From Rhizophlyctis rosea (lineage: Eukaryota; Chytridiomycota; Chytridiomycetes; Rhizophlyctidales; Rhizophlyctidaceae): a stretch of 64,000 nucleotides of DNA. Within the stretch, counting starts at the first letter, position 1; every line of letters begins with the position of its first letter. Where the stretch lies: positions 62,001 to 126,000 of the forward strand of contig JADGJC010000051.1 in the NCBI GenBank assembly GCA_027596075.1, written 5' to 3'. Below the pieces are notes generated by a model. It had not been told where the DNA came from and ran no database searches. It saw only the letters and a program-made list of their open reading frames with translations. A program made the translations under genes and the position numbers. Positions 36,790-47,937 of the stretch are shown here, piece by piece.

Positions 36790-38145
36790 TCACATCTCCC
36801 TCCAATAATGACAATACCTGCCGGCCGCACCCGTCCGATTTCCTTCCCCATCAACCGGATACTCAACTGTAAAGAAAAAGTATCCATCTCTCCCCTCCTT
36901 CCTGTTGTCCTCTCCCTCTCCCTCCCCTCCACCCCTCCTCACCCGTCTCCTACTCCTCCATTTCGGATCCAAGACCCAAATCTCTTTCTCATTGCCTTCC
37001 TCACCACTTTCATCCCCCCCGCCACCTCCCCCGCCCTCCTTGACAGTCTCACAAACCAAAACCCAATCCATATTCCTCTTCTCCATCGAAAAGTCATTTT
37101 CGGGTATTGTCCCAGGTAATGTAACTGCATGCAAATACCCCGCCCTCAAATCGTAAATATGCACATGCCTCCCCGCCAGTATGAAGATATTAAACCTCGT
37201 CATGATGAAATTCCTAATCGTCTCTGACCAGGATTGCGGGAGCGTGGTTTTGTAAAGCGGGGCGGGGGTTTTAGAGGTTGTTGAGTGGAGGGTTAGTGTG
37301 GTGGTGTTGGATTCGATGTCTTTTGTTAGGAAGGCGAGGAGGGTTTCGTTTAAGGAGAGGTGGGTGAATGTTGGGGGGAGGCGGAATGTGAAGCGGGATG
37401 GAGGGTCGCGGTTTGGAATTAAGAGGAGGTTGTGCGTCAATTCATCTCCCGACATTACGACATGATATAAACTGATGCTAGATCCGTGACAGGTAGTTTC
37501 AGATGCTACCCATGCGTTCATGTCTTCTTCTGTGAACCCGAGAGACTCGGAGCTGCATATCACTATTCCGGTATCCCAGTCTTCCCATTGGAGGTCGGGG
37601 CCGGTGCGGACCAGGATGGTGGTTCCGTGGTGGTGGGTCCAGGCTAGGTGGTGGATGTTGGCACGGGTGGTGGAGAGTGTTTCGGTGAAGAGGGTGTCAA
37701 TGAATATGGGGGTTCTGCGGGGTGATTTGGATTTTAGGATGTGGCCTGAGGGGCGGATTGCGTGGGTGTCGTAGGTGGTGCCGTAGCTTCCCACCAAGTC
37801 CCGTACTACACTTTTAGTCTTCTTCAACATTGTTTCACCCTTTTGTAATTCTTTTACTACAATATCGGGACCTTGGTTTTGTGTTTGTGATGGGTCCCAT
37901 GGCCGTCTCCACGCCCAGCAGAGACACGCTAAGTCACGCCAGGTTTCTTCACCATGGCGGGGTGGGAGGCATCCTGATGGGAAGCAGGGTTTGAGTTTGG
38001 GTTTCCAGATGTGGGCCTGGTGGGTGTGGATTAGCGCGTTCCAGTGTCGGCAGACGCGCTCGCAGAGGAGGAGGTCTGGAACTGTTGTGCTGGGGTGAGC
38101 AAATATGAGGGCAAGGACGTCGGGGAGGATGGGGATGGAGGTCAT
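36790..38145 (-). CDS. F-box protein
   Basis: Single-exon gene of 451 codons starting at ATG 38145. The N-terminus IPILPDVLALIFAH..LLLCERVCRHWNALI is an F-box of the LPx(V/I)..I.......L......C..W type, so an SCF adaptor role is likely. The middle region has regularly spaced hydrophobic/Trp segments (IHHLAWTHHHGTTILV, DLQWEDWDTGIVICSS, FNIFILAGRHVHIYDLRAG) compatible with a beta-propeller, but no classical WD dipeptides. A Gly-run (EGGGGGGGDE) and acidic/basic low-complexity lie near the C-terminus. Substrate unknown. Confidence 0.78.
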   Translation of the reverse strand: MTSIPILPDVLALIFAHPSTTVPDLLLCERVCRHWNALIHTHQAHIWKPKLKPCFPSGCLPPRHGEETWRDLACLCWAWRRPWDPSQTQNQGPDIVVKELQKGETMLKKTKSVVRDLVGSYGTTYDTHAIRPSGHILKSKSPRRTPIFIDTLFTETLSTTRANIHHLAWTHHHGTTILVRTGPDLQWEDWDTGIVICSSESLGFTEEDMNAWVASETTCHGSSISLYHVVMSGDELTHNLLLIPNRDPPSRFTFRLPPTFTHLSLNETLLAFLTKDIESNTTTLTLHSTTSKTPAPLYKTTLPQSWSETIRNFIMTRFNIFILAGRHVHIYDLRAGYLHAVTLPGTIPENDFSMEKRNMDWVLVCETVKEGGGGGGGDESGEEGNEKEIWVLDPKWRSRRRVRRGGGEGEGEDNRKEGRDGYFFFTVEYPVDGEGNRTGAAGRYCHYWREM

Positions 38146-38648
38146 CTTGTTTGGTAATGGGGGAATGTGATGCTAGATCTTTTATCACTTCTGTATAGTG
38201 AAGAGTGGTCAGTAAAGAATGTCGAGGTATTGGAAGCGTTGGTAATAGAAGGAAAGTGCCCTCGTCGAGAAAGTGCTAATGATCTGCTGCAAACTTACCT
38301 TTGTATGGGAGGCGCGGATGGTTGCAATATGACAATATCGGGAACGGAGAGAGGATGAGCAAGGGTCGATCTATGGAACTATTAATGTGATGTGGATGTG
38401 GCCAAGCAGCACGCGATAAGGCTGCACCAGGGGCATCACAAATTTCAGAGGATGATCCCACCCTTGCTTGGACAGTACTATTTCCCAACCGTTCCGGGAG
38501 ACCCAGTGCTATTTTTGATATCTTCCTACCGAATTCCATTTTGAAAAGCGAACGAAAGTCCTGAGGTCCAACCGTATAAAAGACGTAATAGCACGCGCCT
38601 TCGTATAAGAAGCCCTCGTGCTAGTTTGGTGCAACAACAGTTGTGAAA
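38146..38648. other. Intergenic between divergent genes
   Basis: About 500 bases holding the promoters of the F-box gene and of the aminopeptidase gene. No other feature seen. Confidence 0.4.
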
Positions 38649-41600
38649 ATGGCAACAAACTATCGAGCGGTGGAGTCGGACGAGGTCGGTGCGCAGTTCC
38701 CTTACTGGAAGACAGGCATGCACTAACAGTCCGCAAATACTCTTCTTAGCCGTTTCTTCCGGGAGCGTGGGAGGACGACGAGGTGAGGCACACCTCTCTG
38801 TCGCACTAGAGAAGCAACGTCTGACTGATACTTCAGGCGCAGGAGGAAACCTGGGAGCAACCCAACCTCACCTTCGCCCAACGCGTCCAACTTTGGCTCA
38901 CCAACGCTATCGCAGCCCCCCACAGATTGAGGCCCATCCTAGCCGGCGTCCTCTCCATCCTCATAGTCTCCATCTTCGTCGGTCTTGTATGGTGGGGTGG
39001 TCCAAACGACGGAGGAGGCCAAGCTGAAGCCCCACCCATCGCCGAGAACTGGACCGATATCCGCTTACCCCACTGGATCCGTCCAGAACGCTACAACGTG
39101 AACCTTTCTGTGGATGTCGATAAAGCATCTTTCGATGGCACTACTGAGATGACTTTGACTATCTCGGACGCTACATCGTTCATCGTTTACCATTCTGTGG
39201 GGTTGACGCTTACGTCTCCGGAACTCTTATCAGTAACTTCGTCCAAAGCTACTATCACTCGCTCGCCGAAACGCGTAGAAGAACGTCAAGAGAGCGAGTA
39301 CTCTTTGCTATGGTTTGCTCCTCCCGTCCAGGCAGGCACATACAAGCTGCGTGTTAACTTTACTGGCAACTTGTCGACTGGATTGAGCGGATTCTACCGG
39401 AGCAGCTACGTCGACCAAAGCGGCAAGACCGAGAACATGGCAACGACCCAGTTCGAGCCTACGGATGCTCGTCGTGCATTCCCCGTACGTCAAAACCAAT
39501 TTAATTTTGACCACTCCACACTTTCGCTTCAAATTTGATAACAAACCCACCCACAGTGCCTAGACGAACCAGACCTAAAAGCAATCTTCCAACTGAACAT
39601 AACCGCCCCAAAAGAATACCACGCCCTCAGCAACATGCCCTACACCTCTCTCATCGACGCTGGCAACGGCCGCCGCCGCTTCGTCTTTGACGAGACAAAG
39701 GAGATGTCGACATATTTGATCGCGTACATTGTATCCAAGTTTGAGAAAATCAGTTCGAAGACGAAGAAGGGGGTGGATGTTTCTGTGTTTACGCAGCCGG
39801 GGAAGACGGAGCTTGGGCGGTTTGGTAAGGGAGCTTTGTTTGGCGTGCCTGGAGGTTACCATTCAAAACTGATGTAATTGAGTAGCTTTGGACACTGCTG
39901 TTAAGGTTTTGGAGTTCTATGAAACCAAGTATCAAGTGGAGTATCCGCTGCCAAAGGTGGGCATAATCATTGTCGAGCAGGATGCCGGTGGGAGTTAATA
40001 CTCATTGCATTAACAGATGGACCTCATCGCGATTCCTGATTTTGCCGGTATGGGGAGCGAAGTTGCGGTTGTCCGTCATAGTATGCGAAGACGTGAGCTT
40101 ACAACTGTTTTGCAGCCGGCGCAATGGAAAACTGGGGGTTGGTGACATACCGTGATACCGCACTCTTGGTTGATGAAAAGACGTCATCCGAAGAGGAAAA
40201 GCAATATGTGGCTGAAGTTATTGCGCACGAGCTTGCTCATCAGTGGTTTGGGAACCTTGTTACCATGGTATGAATCTGATCGAGCCATCAATGAATCGTG
40301 CTTTTGCTGACTGGCTGTCATAGAAATGGTGGGACGATTTGTGGCTCAACGAAGGTTTTGCGGAGTTCATGGAGTACAAGGGTGCTGAAGCGGCTCACCC
40401 GGGTTGGCGCATTGAAGATCAGTTTGTTGCGTATGATCTTTTGCGGGCGTTGGATGCGGATGCGTCGAACTTTACACACCCAATTTATGCTACTGTGCAT
40501 CATCCGGCGGAGATTCGGGAAATCTTCGACGATATTTCGTATGCGAAGGGGTCATCTGTTATTCGGTAGGGCATTCCTGCGCTGTTACGAGGAGTTGTGG
40601 AAGATACTGACAGCTTCTGTAGGATGTTGGAAGCATACTTGGACGTAGCCGTCTCCCCTACGTTCTTCTTCGACCGAATCTCCCAGTACTTGTCCGGCCA
40701 CGCCTACGCCAACGCCGAGACCAAAGAACTATGGGCCGCCTTCAAAGAAAAGAACATCGACGTCGCCTCCCTCATGTCCACATGGACGGACCAACCCGGC
40801 TACCCCGTCGTCAAAATCCAAAGCGACAACGGCCGAGGCCACGTGACTGTTCAACAATCCCGATTCTACCTCGGCGCGTCGGGCAGAAAGGCGAACGAGG
40901 GCAATTCGCAGATTTGGCAGATTCCGTTTAATCATGCGGTGTTTAGGAAGGGAGCGGATGGGAAGGATGTCAAGGTGCAGACTACGGTGTTGAAGGAGCA
41001 TGGACCTGTGGCGCTTAGTTTGCCTATTGAGGAAAGAAGAGTGCTTTTGGGGAATGTTGGGAGGAAGGGTGTGTATAGGGTTCAGTATCCGATTGAGACG
41101 TATAAGGAGGTTGTGAGTTGGTTGGAAGAGGATATTGATGCGTTGGCGCCGGTGGATCGGGCTGGGTTGTTGAAGTGAGTGCCATACGCCAAACTTAACC
41201 ATCCATTAATATCCAAGCTGTCTAACATTGTCATTCTCATACATAGCGACGCCGTAGCCCTCACACTCTCATCCGAACTCACACCCATCGTCGCACTCAA
41301 CCTCTCCCGGACGCTCATAAACGAAACCGACGTCGTGGCATGGCGAACAGCCCTACACGATCTCGCTATGCTGGATCGATCACTGTACTTCCACCCCTCG
41401 TATGAGAAATTCCGAGCTTACCAGCGACGACTTGTAGCGCCTATTGCGAAGGAGTTGGGATGGAAGGAGACGAGTGGGGATAAGGGTAGTTGGCACGTGA
41501 GGGGGTTGTTGAGGAAGGAGGTATTGGGGATGGCGGTTGGAGTTGGGGTTGAGGAGGAGGTTGGGAGGTGTAGGGAGTTTTTTGAGGGGTTGAGGAAGGG

Positions 41601-42315
41601 AGATGCGGGGGAGTTTGATCCGGATGTTTTGCAGGTTGTGCTGAGTGGGGGGGTTAAGTATGGGTCTAAAGGTTTGTTTTGGTCTTTGATTATGTCATGT
41701 GGGGGAAGTATCTATAAAAGATTGGTGCTAATGATTGGTCCTGCTTTCATGCAGATGAGTATAACTATATACTGGAGAAGTATTTGAACGCCACGTCGAA
41801 TCTGGACCGGAACCGGTATTTGACTGCGTTGGGGTCGACGCGGGACATTGAGCTTCAGTACAGCAATTTGAGGTTTGCGTTGTCGGGGAAAGTGAGGAAG
41901 CAGGATGTCGTCAAGTAAGTCGTGAGGAGCGTCATTTGCATCATATGGTCACTCATGCATTCCATCAAATCCCAGACTCTTCGCCCTCACCACCGCCTCC
42001 TCCCCCTACGGCTCCCACATCACCCTCACCTACATACTAGAAAACTGGGAAGCCATCACGACCTTTTTCGGTAAAGACTCCGACTGGACGCGGTTTAATG
42101 ACCTCCTGAATTCCGTGGCTGGTCGTGTACCGTTCCATCTGGACGTCTTACAGTTGAAGGAGATTTTTGTTGAGAAAAAGGGGCAGGGGGAGTTTAGGTG
42201 GGTTCCGGATCGGGTGGAAGTTGCGGTTCGGAAGGGGTTGGAGAGGAATGAGGGGTGGAGGGGGTGGATTGAGAAGTTTGGTGGGGAGGTTGGGGAGTGG
42301 GTTGGGGGGGTTTGA
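38649..42315 (+). CDS. M1-family zinc aminopeptidase, type II membrane protein
   Basis: Exon 1 [12 protein letters not shown], exon 2 [11 protein letters not shown], then [13 protein letters not shown] leading into a transmembrane anchor ([19 protein letters not shown]). The signal-anchor topology puts the catalytic part outside the cytosol. Family motifs are in order: [16 protein letters not shown], the substrate-binding GAMENWG (near 40120), the zinc motif [10 protein letters not shown] (near 40228) with the third ligand in [10 protein letters not shown] (near 40345), and [11 protein letters not shown]. The C-terminal ERAP1-like helical domain continues to GEWVGGV and TGA 42313-42315. About ten short introns. 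It would trim N-terminal residues of extracellular or vacuolar peptides. All catalytic residues are present. Confidence 0.93.
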
Positions 42316-42876
42316 AGCTTGCCATACTGAGGATATACATACAGCAGTTTCGTGTTCAGAATGCATGTGCGTACCCATAACCAGGTAGCGGTAAAACACG
42401 TCAAACAACAATCGGTGGTTGCCGAAGATAAATGACGATGGGTATCCTCTTTGACCACCAATAGAGTAAATAGGTCTACCCTTGCTGGTATGATCACATC
42501 ATCAACACTCCATTTCCACACAGAACATATGTGGATCGGTTGTACGTCAGCCTTTGACAACGTGTGACTTGCAATTCATGGCTGGCAACGGCTCGCTAAG
42601 AAACAGCTGATGTCACCTGCTTCTATGCATCTTCATGCCTGGGGCCTGTGGGGCATAAAGATGCAAGCAGCCAGCAGCCAATTGGTCCAAGCCAGCAAGC
42701 CACAATTACATGTGCAATATTTACCAATTTGGTCATATGAGATGGCTTTGTACGACGGCGCTGAAGCCACATGAATTTTGCATGCCAAAATAGGTTAGGC
42801 CTAACTGATCCGTGAGCTCTTCCAGAACTCAGAATTTTCAACCCGCAAACCAAACCCCACATCTCTCAAGTTCTAG
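42316..42876. other. Intergenic, no gene seen
   Basis: About 560 bases downstream of the aminopeptidase. Several short frames, none supported. Confidence 0.45.
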
Positions 42877-43297
42877 ATGCGAGACAAGATCAATATTGCC
42901 ACGCCAGTAGGAGCCCACACTCCAGTAAAAGGTCAGTGTGGTGCCTCGTTTCACTTTATTCCCACTCTTTTGCTTTCACCCTGCAACGGACAAAATGAAG
43001 ACCAACGCTTCTTTCCTTTCAGATTCACAGACTGGAACCGCGACAAGCGTCGAACTTCAGAAAACAGCTGAGGTAGCGACCAAACCTCCTGCGTCCCTTA
43101 CGCAATCCGCCACTGCCGTTGATTCGCCTCGTCCACCAATCGCTGGCAACTTTTTTCGCACAACATTCAAGCTAGCCCCCCCTTACACCAACGTCGAAGA
43201 GCCCTACCGCTCCGCCCTTCTCAAAGTCGCTGCAGGTGTGGGATCGGAAGACGACATCAAACTCCTCCAATCCATCGGCGCGTTCGACGACGAATAA
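42877..43297 (+). CDS. Hypothetical protein, upstream half of a frame interrupted by TAA
   Basis: Two start options. Spliced: ATG 42877 (MRDKINIATPVGAHTPVK), donor GTCAGT after AAAG, acceptor CTTTCAG at 43020, joining in phase to DSQTGTATSVELQK. Unspliced: ATG 42995 (MKTNASFLSDSQTG). Both run to a TAA at 43295-43297, giving about 100-109 residues. The C-terminal half (FFRTTFKLAPPYTNVEEPY, LLKVAAGVGSEDDIKLLQSIGAFDDE) looks like a conserved domain. The same frame continues after the stop into the next frame with only five codons before its ATG. Family not recognised. Confidence 0.55.
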
Positions 43298-43312
43298 ATC
43301 TCTCTGAATACA

Positions 43313-43807
43313 ATGAATTACGTTTCTCTCTATGAGCAGGCTGTTGTGGATGAACAGAAGGTTGCAGCGGCTTATGTATCTGTACCAGGAAATGTAATGA
43401 AGAGGATCAAGAATCGGAGGAAGCGGGAAGTTGCGGCCGGAGTTGGGGAAGCTCTGTTTGTTGGAGGTCCAGTTACATTGACCCGCTCCGAGTCTGTACC
43501 GGTGGATATCGCTGTCAGTCTTGACACGATCCTTCAAAATGCGCACGGCCATGGGCAGGCAGCAGTGGAGCACACGAGATGGGACGATGCGAAGGATCAA
43601 GCAAGAAAGAGTTTGAGGGGTGTGCTGGTCCGTTACTTTGACTCGGTCCATGTCGTGCATGGGGTTGATGATGAGCGCTACGTCCTTGTCCATGAGGGAC
43701 AAGGCTGGTTCAGGGTCATTAGGCACTTTCCCAAAGAGGAGACCAAGGTGTATGCACATTTCCTTGGGGAAATGGAGGGAGTTTGGTTAACCCATCTTCA
43801 GTCTTGA
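43313..43807 (+). CDS. Hypothetical protein, downstream half of the TAA-interrupted frame
   Basis: ATG 43313 opens MNYVSLYEQAVVDEQKVAAA; the frame runs 164 codons to TGA. Features: a basic patch MKRIKNRRKREVAAG and regularly spaced charged and hydrophobic residues ending FPKEETKVYAHFLG. It lies in exactly the same frame as the preceding one, with five sense codons between the TAA and this ATG. The two halves may be one gene (readthrough or a nonsense mutation), or the second may be a separate neighbour. The sequence alone does not decide. Family not recognised. Confidence 0.55.
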   Translation: MNYVSLYEQAVVDEQKVAAAYVSVPGNVMKRIKNRRKREVAAGVGEALFVGGPVTLTRSESVPVDIAVSLDTILQNAHGHGQAAVEHTRWDDAKDQARKSLRGVLVRYFDSVHVVHGVDDERYVLVHEGQGWFRVIRHFPKEETKVYAHFLGEMEGVWLTHLQS

Positions 43808-44039
43808 ATAAAGGTGGTTGTTCAAAAGCGAAAAAATGGCATGATTGAAGTCAAATGTTGCCAATGCAAAAGTGGCAGGTGGAGGCACAGTCACAGCGTT
43901 AAGGGCACTGATGCACGACGGCTGGCATGGTGTGAGTCCAAAAGCAGGCAGAGACGCACGATCTTCAGCTATACATTTCTGCCTTATTTCTGGAAACACT
44001 TGAGCAAACATATTCCATTTGGTGTGAAGCAAAGGAAGA

Positions 44040-45149
44040 ATGGGCGGCAAAGCACTCAAAATCCCCCTCAAGCGTCTCTCACGAGCAGACTTCCACGCCC
44101 TCCAATCCCGCGTCCTGCCTTACGTCTCAACCCTCTACGCCCACACCGCCGTACCCCATTCCCTCCCCACAAAGCTCGATTTCGGCGACCTCGACATCCT
44201 CGTCACCCGTCCGCAGGTGCATGACCCAATACCACAAATAACCACTCACTTTAAGAGTCGCGAAGTACTGCGTAACGGTCCTATAACGTGTTTTGAAGTC
44301 GATAACTTCCAGGTTGATTTGATATATGTTAAGCCGGAGTTATTCGATACGGGGATGATGTACTTCAGTTGGGGCGATTTAGGCATGATGATGGGTGTTT
44401 TGGGAAAAAAGTTGGGCGTGAAGTATGGACAGTTTGGATTGACGGTTCCTGTGTCGGATTACCAAGTCGATCAAACCTCCGCACCAGAAGATTCGGATGA
44501 TAGCAGGTCCGATGTTGCGGGGCTATCGAAACATTTGGGGGAGATTCATGTTTCCACGTCCCCTACGGAAATTCTGACGTTCCTAGGGTTTGATGCAAAG
44601 AGGTTTAACGAAGGTTTCGCGACGCAGGAGGAGATATTCAACTTCATGACATCTTCCACAAACTTCCACCCTTCCTTCTTCTCCCCAACCGCACCCCACA
44701 TGCAAAACCACGCAAACCGAACCCGAACTCGTCTCCGACCCATGTGGAACGCTTTCCTCTCCCACTGCCTTACAACCTCCCCACCACCCGGCTCCACCTG
44801 TCCCCCCGCCCTAACCTCCCCCTCAGCAATCGTCCGCCGAAACGCCCGCGCAGCATTCCGGGCCGATGCAATTAGGCATTTCAACAAACAGGCGGAGTGG
44901 GACGCATTGTTCGAGAAGGAGAGGTTGAGGGTTGTGTTTAAGAAGAAGTTTGGGGGAGGGGTGGTGGGGGCGTTGACGGGGAAGGAAGGGAGGGAGTTGG
45001 GGGAGGTTATGAAGAGGGTTCGGGAGGAGTTGTTCGGGGAGGGGACGGATAGGGTTGAGATGTGGAGGAGGGTTGAGGGGATGAATGAGGAGGATGTTAA
45101 GGCTGTTATTTTCAAGTGCAATGAGGAGTGTAACAAGCAGGCATCGTGA
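44040..45149 (+). CDS. Putative nucleotidyltransferase-fold protein
   Basis: Single exon of 369 codons. KLDFGDLDILV places Asp50 and Asp52 in the (D/E)x(D/E) metal-binding pattern of Pol-beta-type nucleotidyltransferases. A third acidic residue is Asp93 in NFQVDLIYV, the usual third strand. The region between (RNGPITCFEVDNFQ) and after (MMYFSWGDLGMMMGVLGKK, KYGQFGLTV) is consistent with such a catalytic domain. The C-terminal half is helical and charged. The canonical GS motif before the first Asp is reduced to FGD, so activity is not assured. Substrate unknown. Confidence 0.6.
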   Translation: MGGKALKIPLKRLSRADFHALQSRVLPYVSTLYAHTAVPHSLPTKLDFGDLDILVTRPQVHDPIPQITTHFKSREVLRNGPITCFEVDNFQVDLIYVKPELFDTGMMYFSWGDLGMMMGVLGKKLGVKYGQFGLTVPVSDYQVDQTSAPEDSDDSRSDVAGLSKHLGEIHVSTSPTEILTFLGFDAKRFNEGFATQEEIFNFMTSSTNFHPSFFSPTAPHMQNHANRTRTRLRPMWNAFLSHCLTTSPPPGSTCPPALTSPSAIVRRNARAAFRADAIRHFNKQAEWDALFEKERLRVVFKKKFGGGVVGALTGKEGRELGEVMKRVREELFGEGTDRVEMWRRVEGMNEEDVKAVIFKCNEECNKQAS

Positions 45150-45529
45150 AGGGGTGTATTGGTGGAAGTCGTGGGTTTAGTCAGTCAAGACTCAATATGT
45201 AGGAAGTGTTGTATTAGTTTCGGTGTCCACCCGCCAGTCAAGTACGCATATGTAATATAGGTAGGCAGAAAGCTCGGCATTGTATATATACGTGTATATG
45301 AAGATATTTGATTTGATTTATCCAATTGTTAAGCAACGAGTTTCTCATTTCCTTTGCATTTTCCTTCTCACTTTAGGTTGATTATCTACACTATTTCACT
45401 ATTTTGCTAAAACGTATGTTACTACTAAGAATATTTGATATGCACAAAGCTACAAGTGGACAGTATGTTGGTCTTAGTTCGAACATTCGTCAAGCCCCAA
45501 TTTCCCTTTCGTGCAGATCTTCGGATGGG

Positions 45530-46552
45530 TTATTTGGTGCGTGCCGACGACCTCGTGACGCGTTTTGTGGGTGGGTGTGCATCAGTAGTCGTGGAAGTAG
45601 GTTTTCTTGTTCGCTTCTTTGTTGCTGGTGCCGCAGTTGTTGGTGTGTCTTCTGGGATCGTGTCATCTTCCTTTAGAGCATCTGATGCCGTCACACCAGC
45701 AGCACCACTCGCAGCTTCCGCCTCTCCAGTTGTTCCATCACCTTTCTTGTCCTCCGATTCCTTGTCGTCAGCCTTCGCCTGTCCATCGGCGTCCCCCACC
45801 CCATAATCCTTATCAAACCCCCCAACAACCACCTCCCCCTTCTTGAATCTCCCCACAACATCCGCAACCGACCCATCAAACTCCAAAGCACCCTCCAACC
45901 ACTCCCCACTAACAACGGGCACCTTGCGTTTCTTCACCTCCTTATACTTCTTACTCCCTTTCCCAGTCTTGCCACCATAAGCCGTCGTGCCGTCTTCACC
46001 GAGGACACATAAGTCCGTTTTAGCAGTAACGGTTTGCACCACCATCCCACCGCGGGATTCGATATGGGAGGTCAGGTCTTCTTTTGAGCGGGGGAACTCG
46101 CCGCAGAGGATTAGAGTTAGGGATGTGAAGGGTGGTGTATGGGATAGGGAGGTTTGGATTTCCGTTTCGTCCGTGTATCCGAAAAGTTTTGTTAAGATGT
46201 CCCGTTTCTCAACATCAGAAAGATGGACCCAACCCTTAATCTCATGTGGTCTTGTCCTGATCTGATCCCTAATTGGTCCATACTGTTCCTTAAAGTAATG
46301 CTCGTAATGAACGATATCCGTTGTCGGGTGCGTGAGTTGGTACGGTGCGTCTGGGTACCATTCTCGTGTGCCTTCTGAGGCGAGAGTGCCAGGTTCGATG
46401 GTTTTGAAGCATTCATCGCAGGTTAGGGGTTTGTGGGGGAAGAAGACTTTTTCGGATTCGTGGTATGTGTCTTTGTAGTGGACGATGTCGCCGATTTCGG
46501 GGTGGTTGAATGTTGTGCCTGGGGGCAGGATCATGGAGCGGGGAAAGGACAT
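45530..46552 (-). CDS. BRCT-domain nuclear protein
   Basis: N-terminal part: a GDIVHYKDTYHESEKVFF segment, then CDECFKTIEPGTL..EWYPDAPYQL, which resembles a PARP-type zinc-associated region. Next comes a single BRCT domain (TLILCGEFPRSKEDLTSHIE, then TDLCVLGEDG, KRKVPVVSGEWLEGAL). The C-terminus is acidic and then basic with nuclear-localisation-like KKRTRKP and PTKRVTRSSARTK. The start is uncertain. The frame is open to an ATG at 46696, but 46620-46700 looks like an intron (GTATGT..CCTAACCCTAAC..TTCAG) in the 5' leader, so the first ATG after it (46552, MSFPRSMILPPG) is preferred. Probably a DNA-damage or chromatin factor related to PARP/RFC-type BRCT proteins. Confidence 0.72.
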   Translation of the reverse strand: MSFPRSMILPPGTTFNHPEIGDIVHYKDTYHESEKVFFPHKPLTCDECFKTIEPGTLASEGTREWYPDAPYQLTHPTTDIVHYEHYFKEQYGPIRDQIRTRPHEIKGWVHLSDVEKRDILTKLFGYTDETEIQTSLSHTPPFTSLTLILCGEFPRSKEDLTSHIESRGGMVVQTVTAKTDLCVLGEDGTTAYGGKTGKGSKKYKEVKKRKVPVVSGEWLEGALEFDGSVADVVGRFKKGEVVVGGFDKDYGVGDADGQAKADDKESEDKKGDGTTGEAEAASGAAGVTASDALKEDDTIPEDTPTTAAPATKKRTRKPTSTTTDAHPPTKRVTRSSARTK

Positions 46553-46696
46553 TGTGGTTGGGTTTGGGAGTTCTGGTTTAGGAGTTGTGGGGATGATTGA
46601 GAGGAGGACAGGGTTCTGAATTGGGTTAGGGTTAGGATTTGGGGTTTGATGTGCCATTGATTGGACATTGGTCTTTTGGCTTGCTCCCAGATACAT

Positions 46697-47937
46697 ACCC
46701 TTTCTTCGACGTCAAAGATTCTCGAATACAATGGCGATTATGACGGCAAGGAAGGGGAGCCTTAGGGAGGAGGGGGATGGAGGTGGGGCTGAGAAATAAA
46801 TGTTTGTGGAAGGAGGGTTGTGACTTGAGCACCGAAAGTCGCGTGGGGCTCCGACTTGTCTAAAATGGCAGATACAGCTTATGTAACATAAGACACTGCC
46901 ACCGGAATCGGAGGTCGGTCGGGACACTCCGTTCTTTCAAACTTTGAATCGGCCAATAAATGACAGAACAATCTGCAAATATTAGATAGTGCGGGGAAGG
47001 CTTATGTACAGATCCAAACAGGTTCTATGGCATTATTTGCCACTACCCAGTTGCGACAAGATTGGCTGCTATTTGCGCCCTCCTGCTGTCCGGTTCTCGC
47101 GCCCGCGTCAAAAGCCGATTCAGGATTTGCTAGGAGGCCAGAGATGTCAAGGCATTTCCAATGATGATTTGCGCACTTGGAATGCTGCCGAAGGTCGTCC
47201 ACTTAGTAAGTTCAAGTCCTTTCGAGAGGTGTGATTCATCCTGTGTGCGGACCTTATGAACCGGACCCTGATTTATCAGAAGAGCATCACAGCAGTATGT
47301 TTTTGCGTGAATGCGACATAGATGCACAGCTTTTACCTCGTCTCAGTCTTTTTACATTGGTTGTTCCTTTCGAAACTTTTGATGCTGTTGAGGGATGAGA
47401 GGTTGGGCATCAGCGACTGTGCCACCTTGTGGCCTCACCTGTCCCACCTGATTGATTCAATCCGAGGACTGGGATCCGGAGAAAACAGATCCGTCGCACC
47501 GGGTTTTCGGGACGCGCGTGGCGATTAAGGATCATTGATGACATCAGTCGAATTGCATGTTGTGTGTGGTGCAAGTCGCAAGTTCGAACCTTACCGAACA
47601 CATCCGCAAGGACCAGGGCAACCAAGACTCGCTTGGCGCTGTCCATCCCTCGATTTACTGCCTCCTTCTTGCAAAGGTTTCAAACTCCTTGCTTTCTTGC
47701 CATCCGTTTGATCGCTGTAGGCATTGGAAGCAGGTGTTGACGTCTCGCTCCACACAAACACGCAACCGCGACCGCAAAAGCATAGGTGGGTGGTGTATGA
47801 ACTTTGCTAGAATCACGCTTGGCTGGCGAAAACTCATCACACTAGCCAGATCCAGCCAATAAGTTCAGTGGTCTCGTCCCAACCTTGAATATCTCCTACT
47901 ATTGGGGAACTAAGCAGACAAGTAGCATCTTGTAACA
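46697..47937. other. Intergenic between divergent genes, no gene seen
   Basis: About 1.2 kb. It contains the leader and promoter of the BRCT gene and the promoter of the 5-phosphatase gene. No tRNA or conserved frame was found despite a GTTCGAACC word near 47582. Confidence 0.45.

Noticed and set aside
46619..46640. Interstitial telomere
   Set aside because: Only two TTAGGG-type units, better explained as an intron branch-point region.
47570..47600. tRNA T-loop (AAGTTCGAACCTT)
   Set aside because: Surrounding bases do not fold into acceptor, D and anticodon arms.
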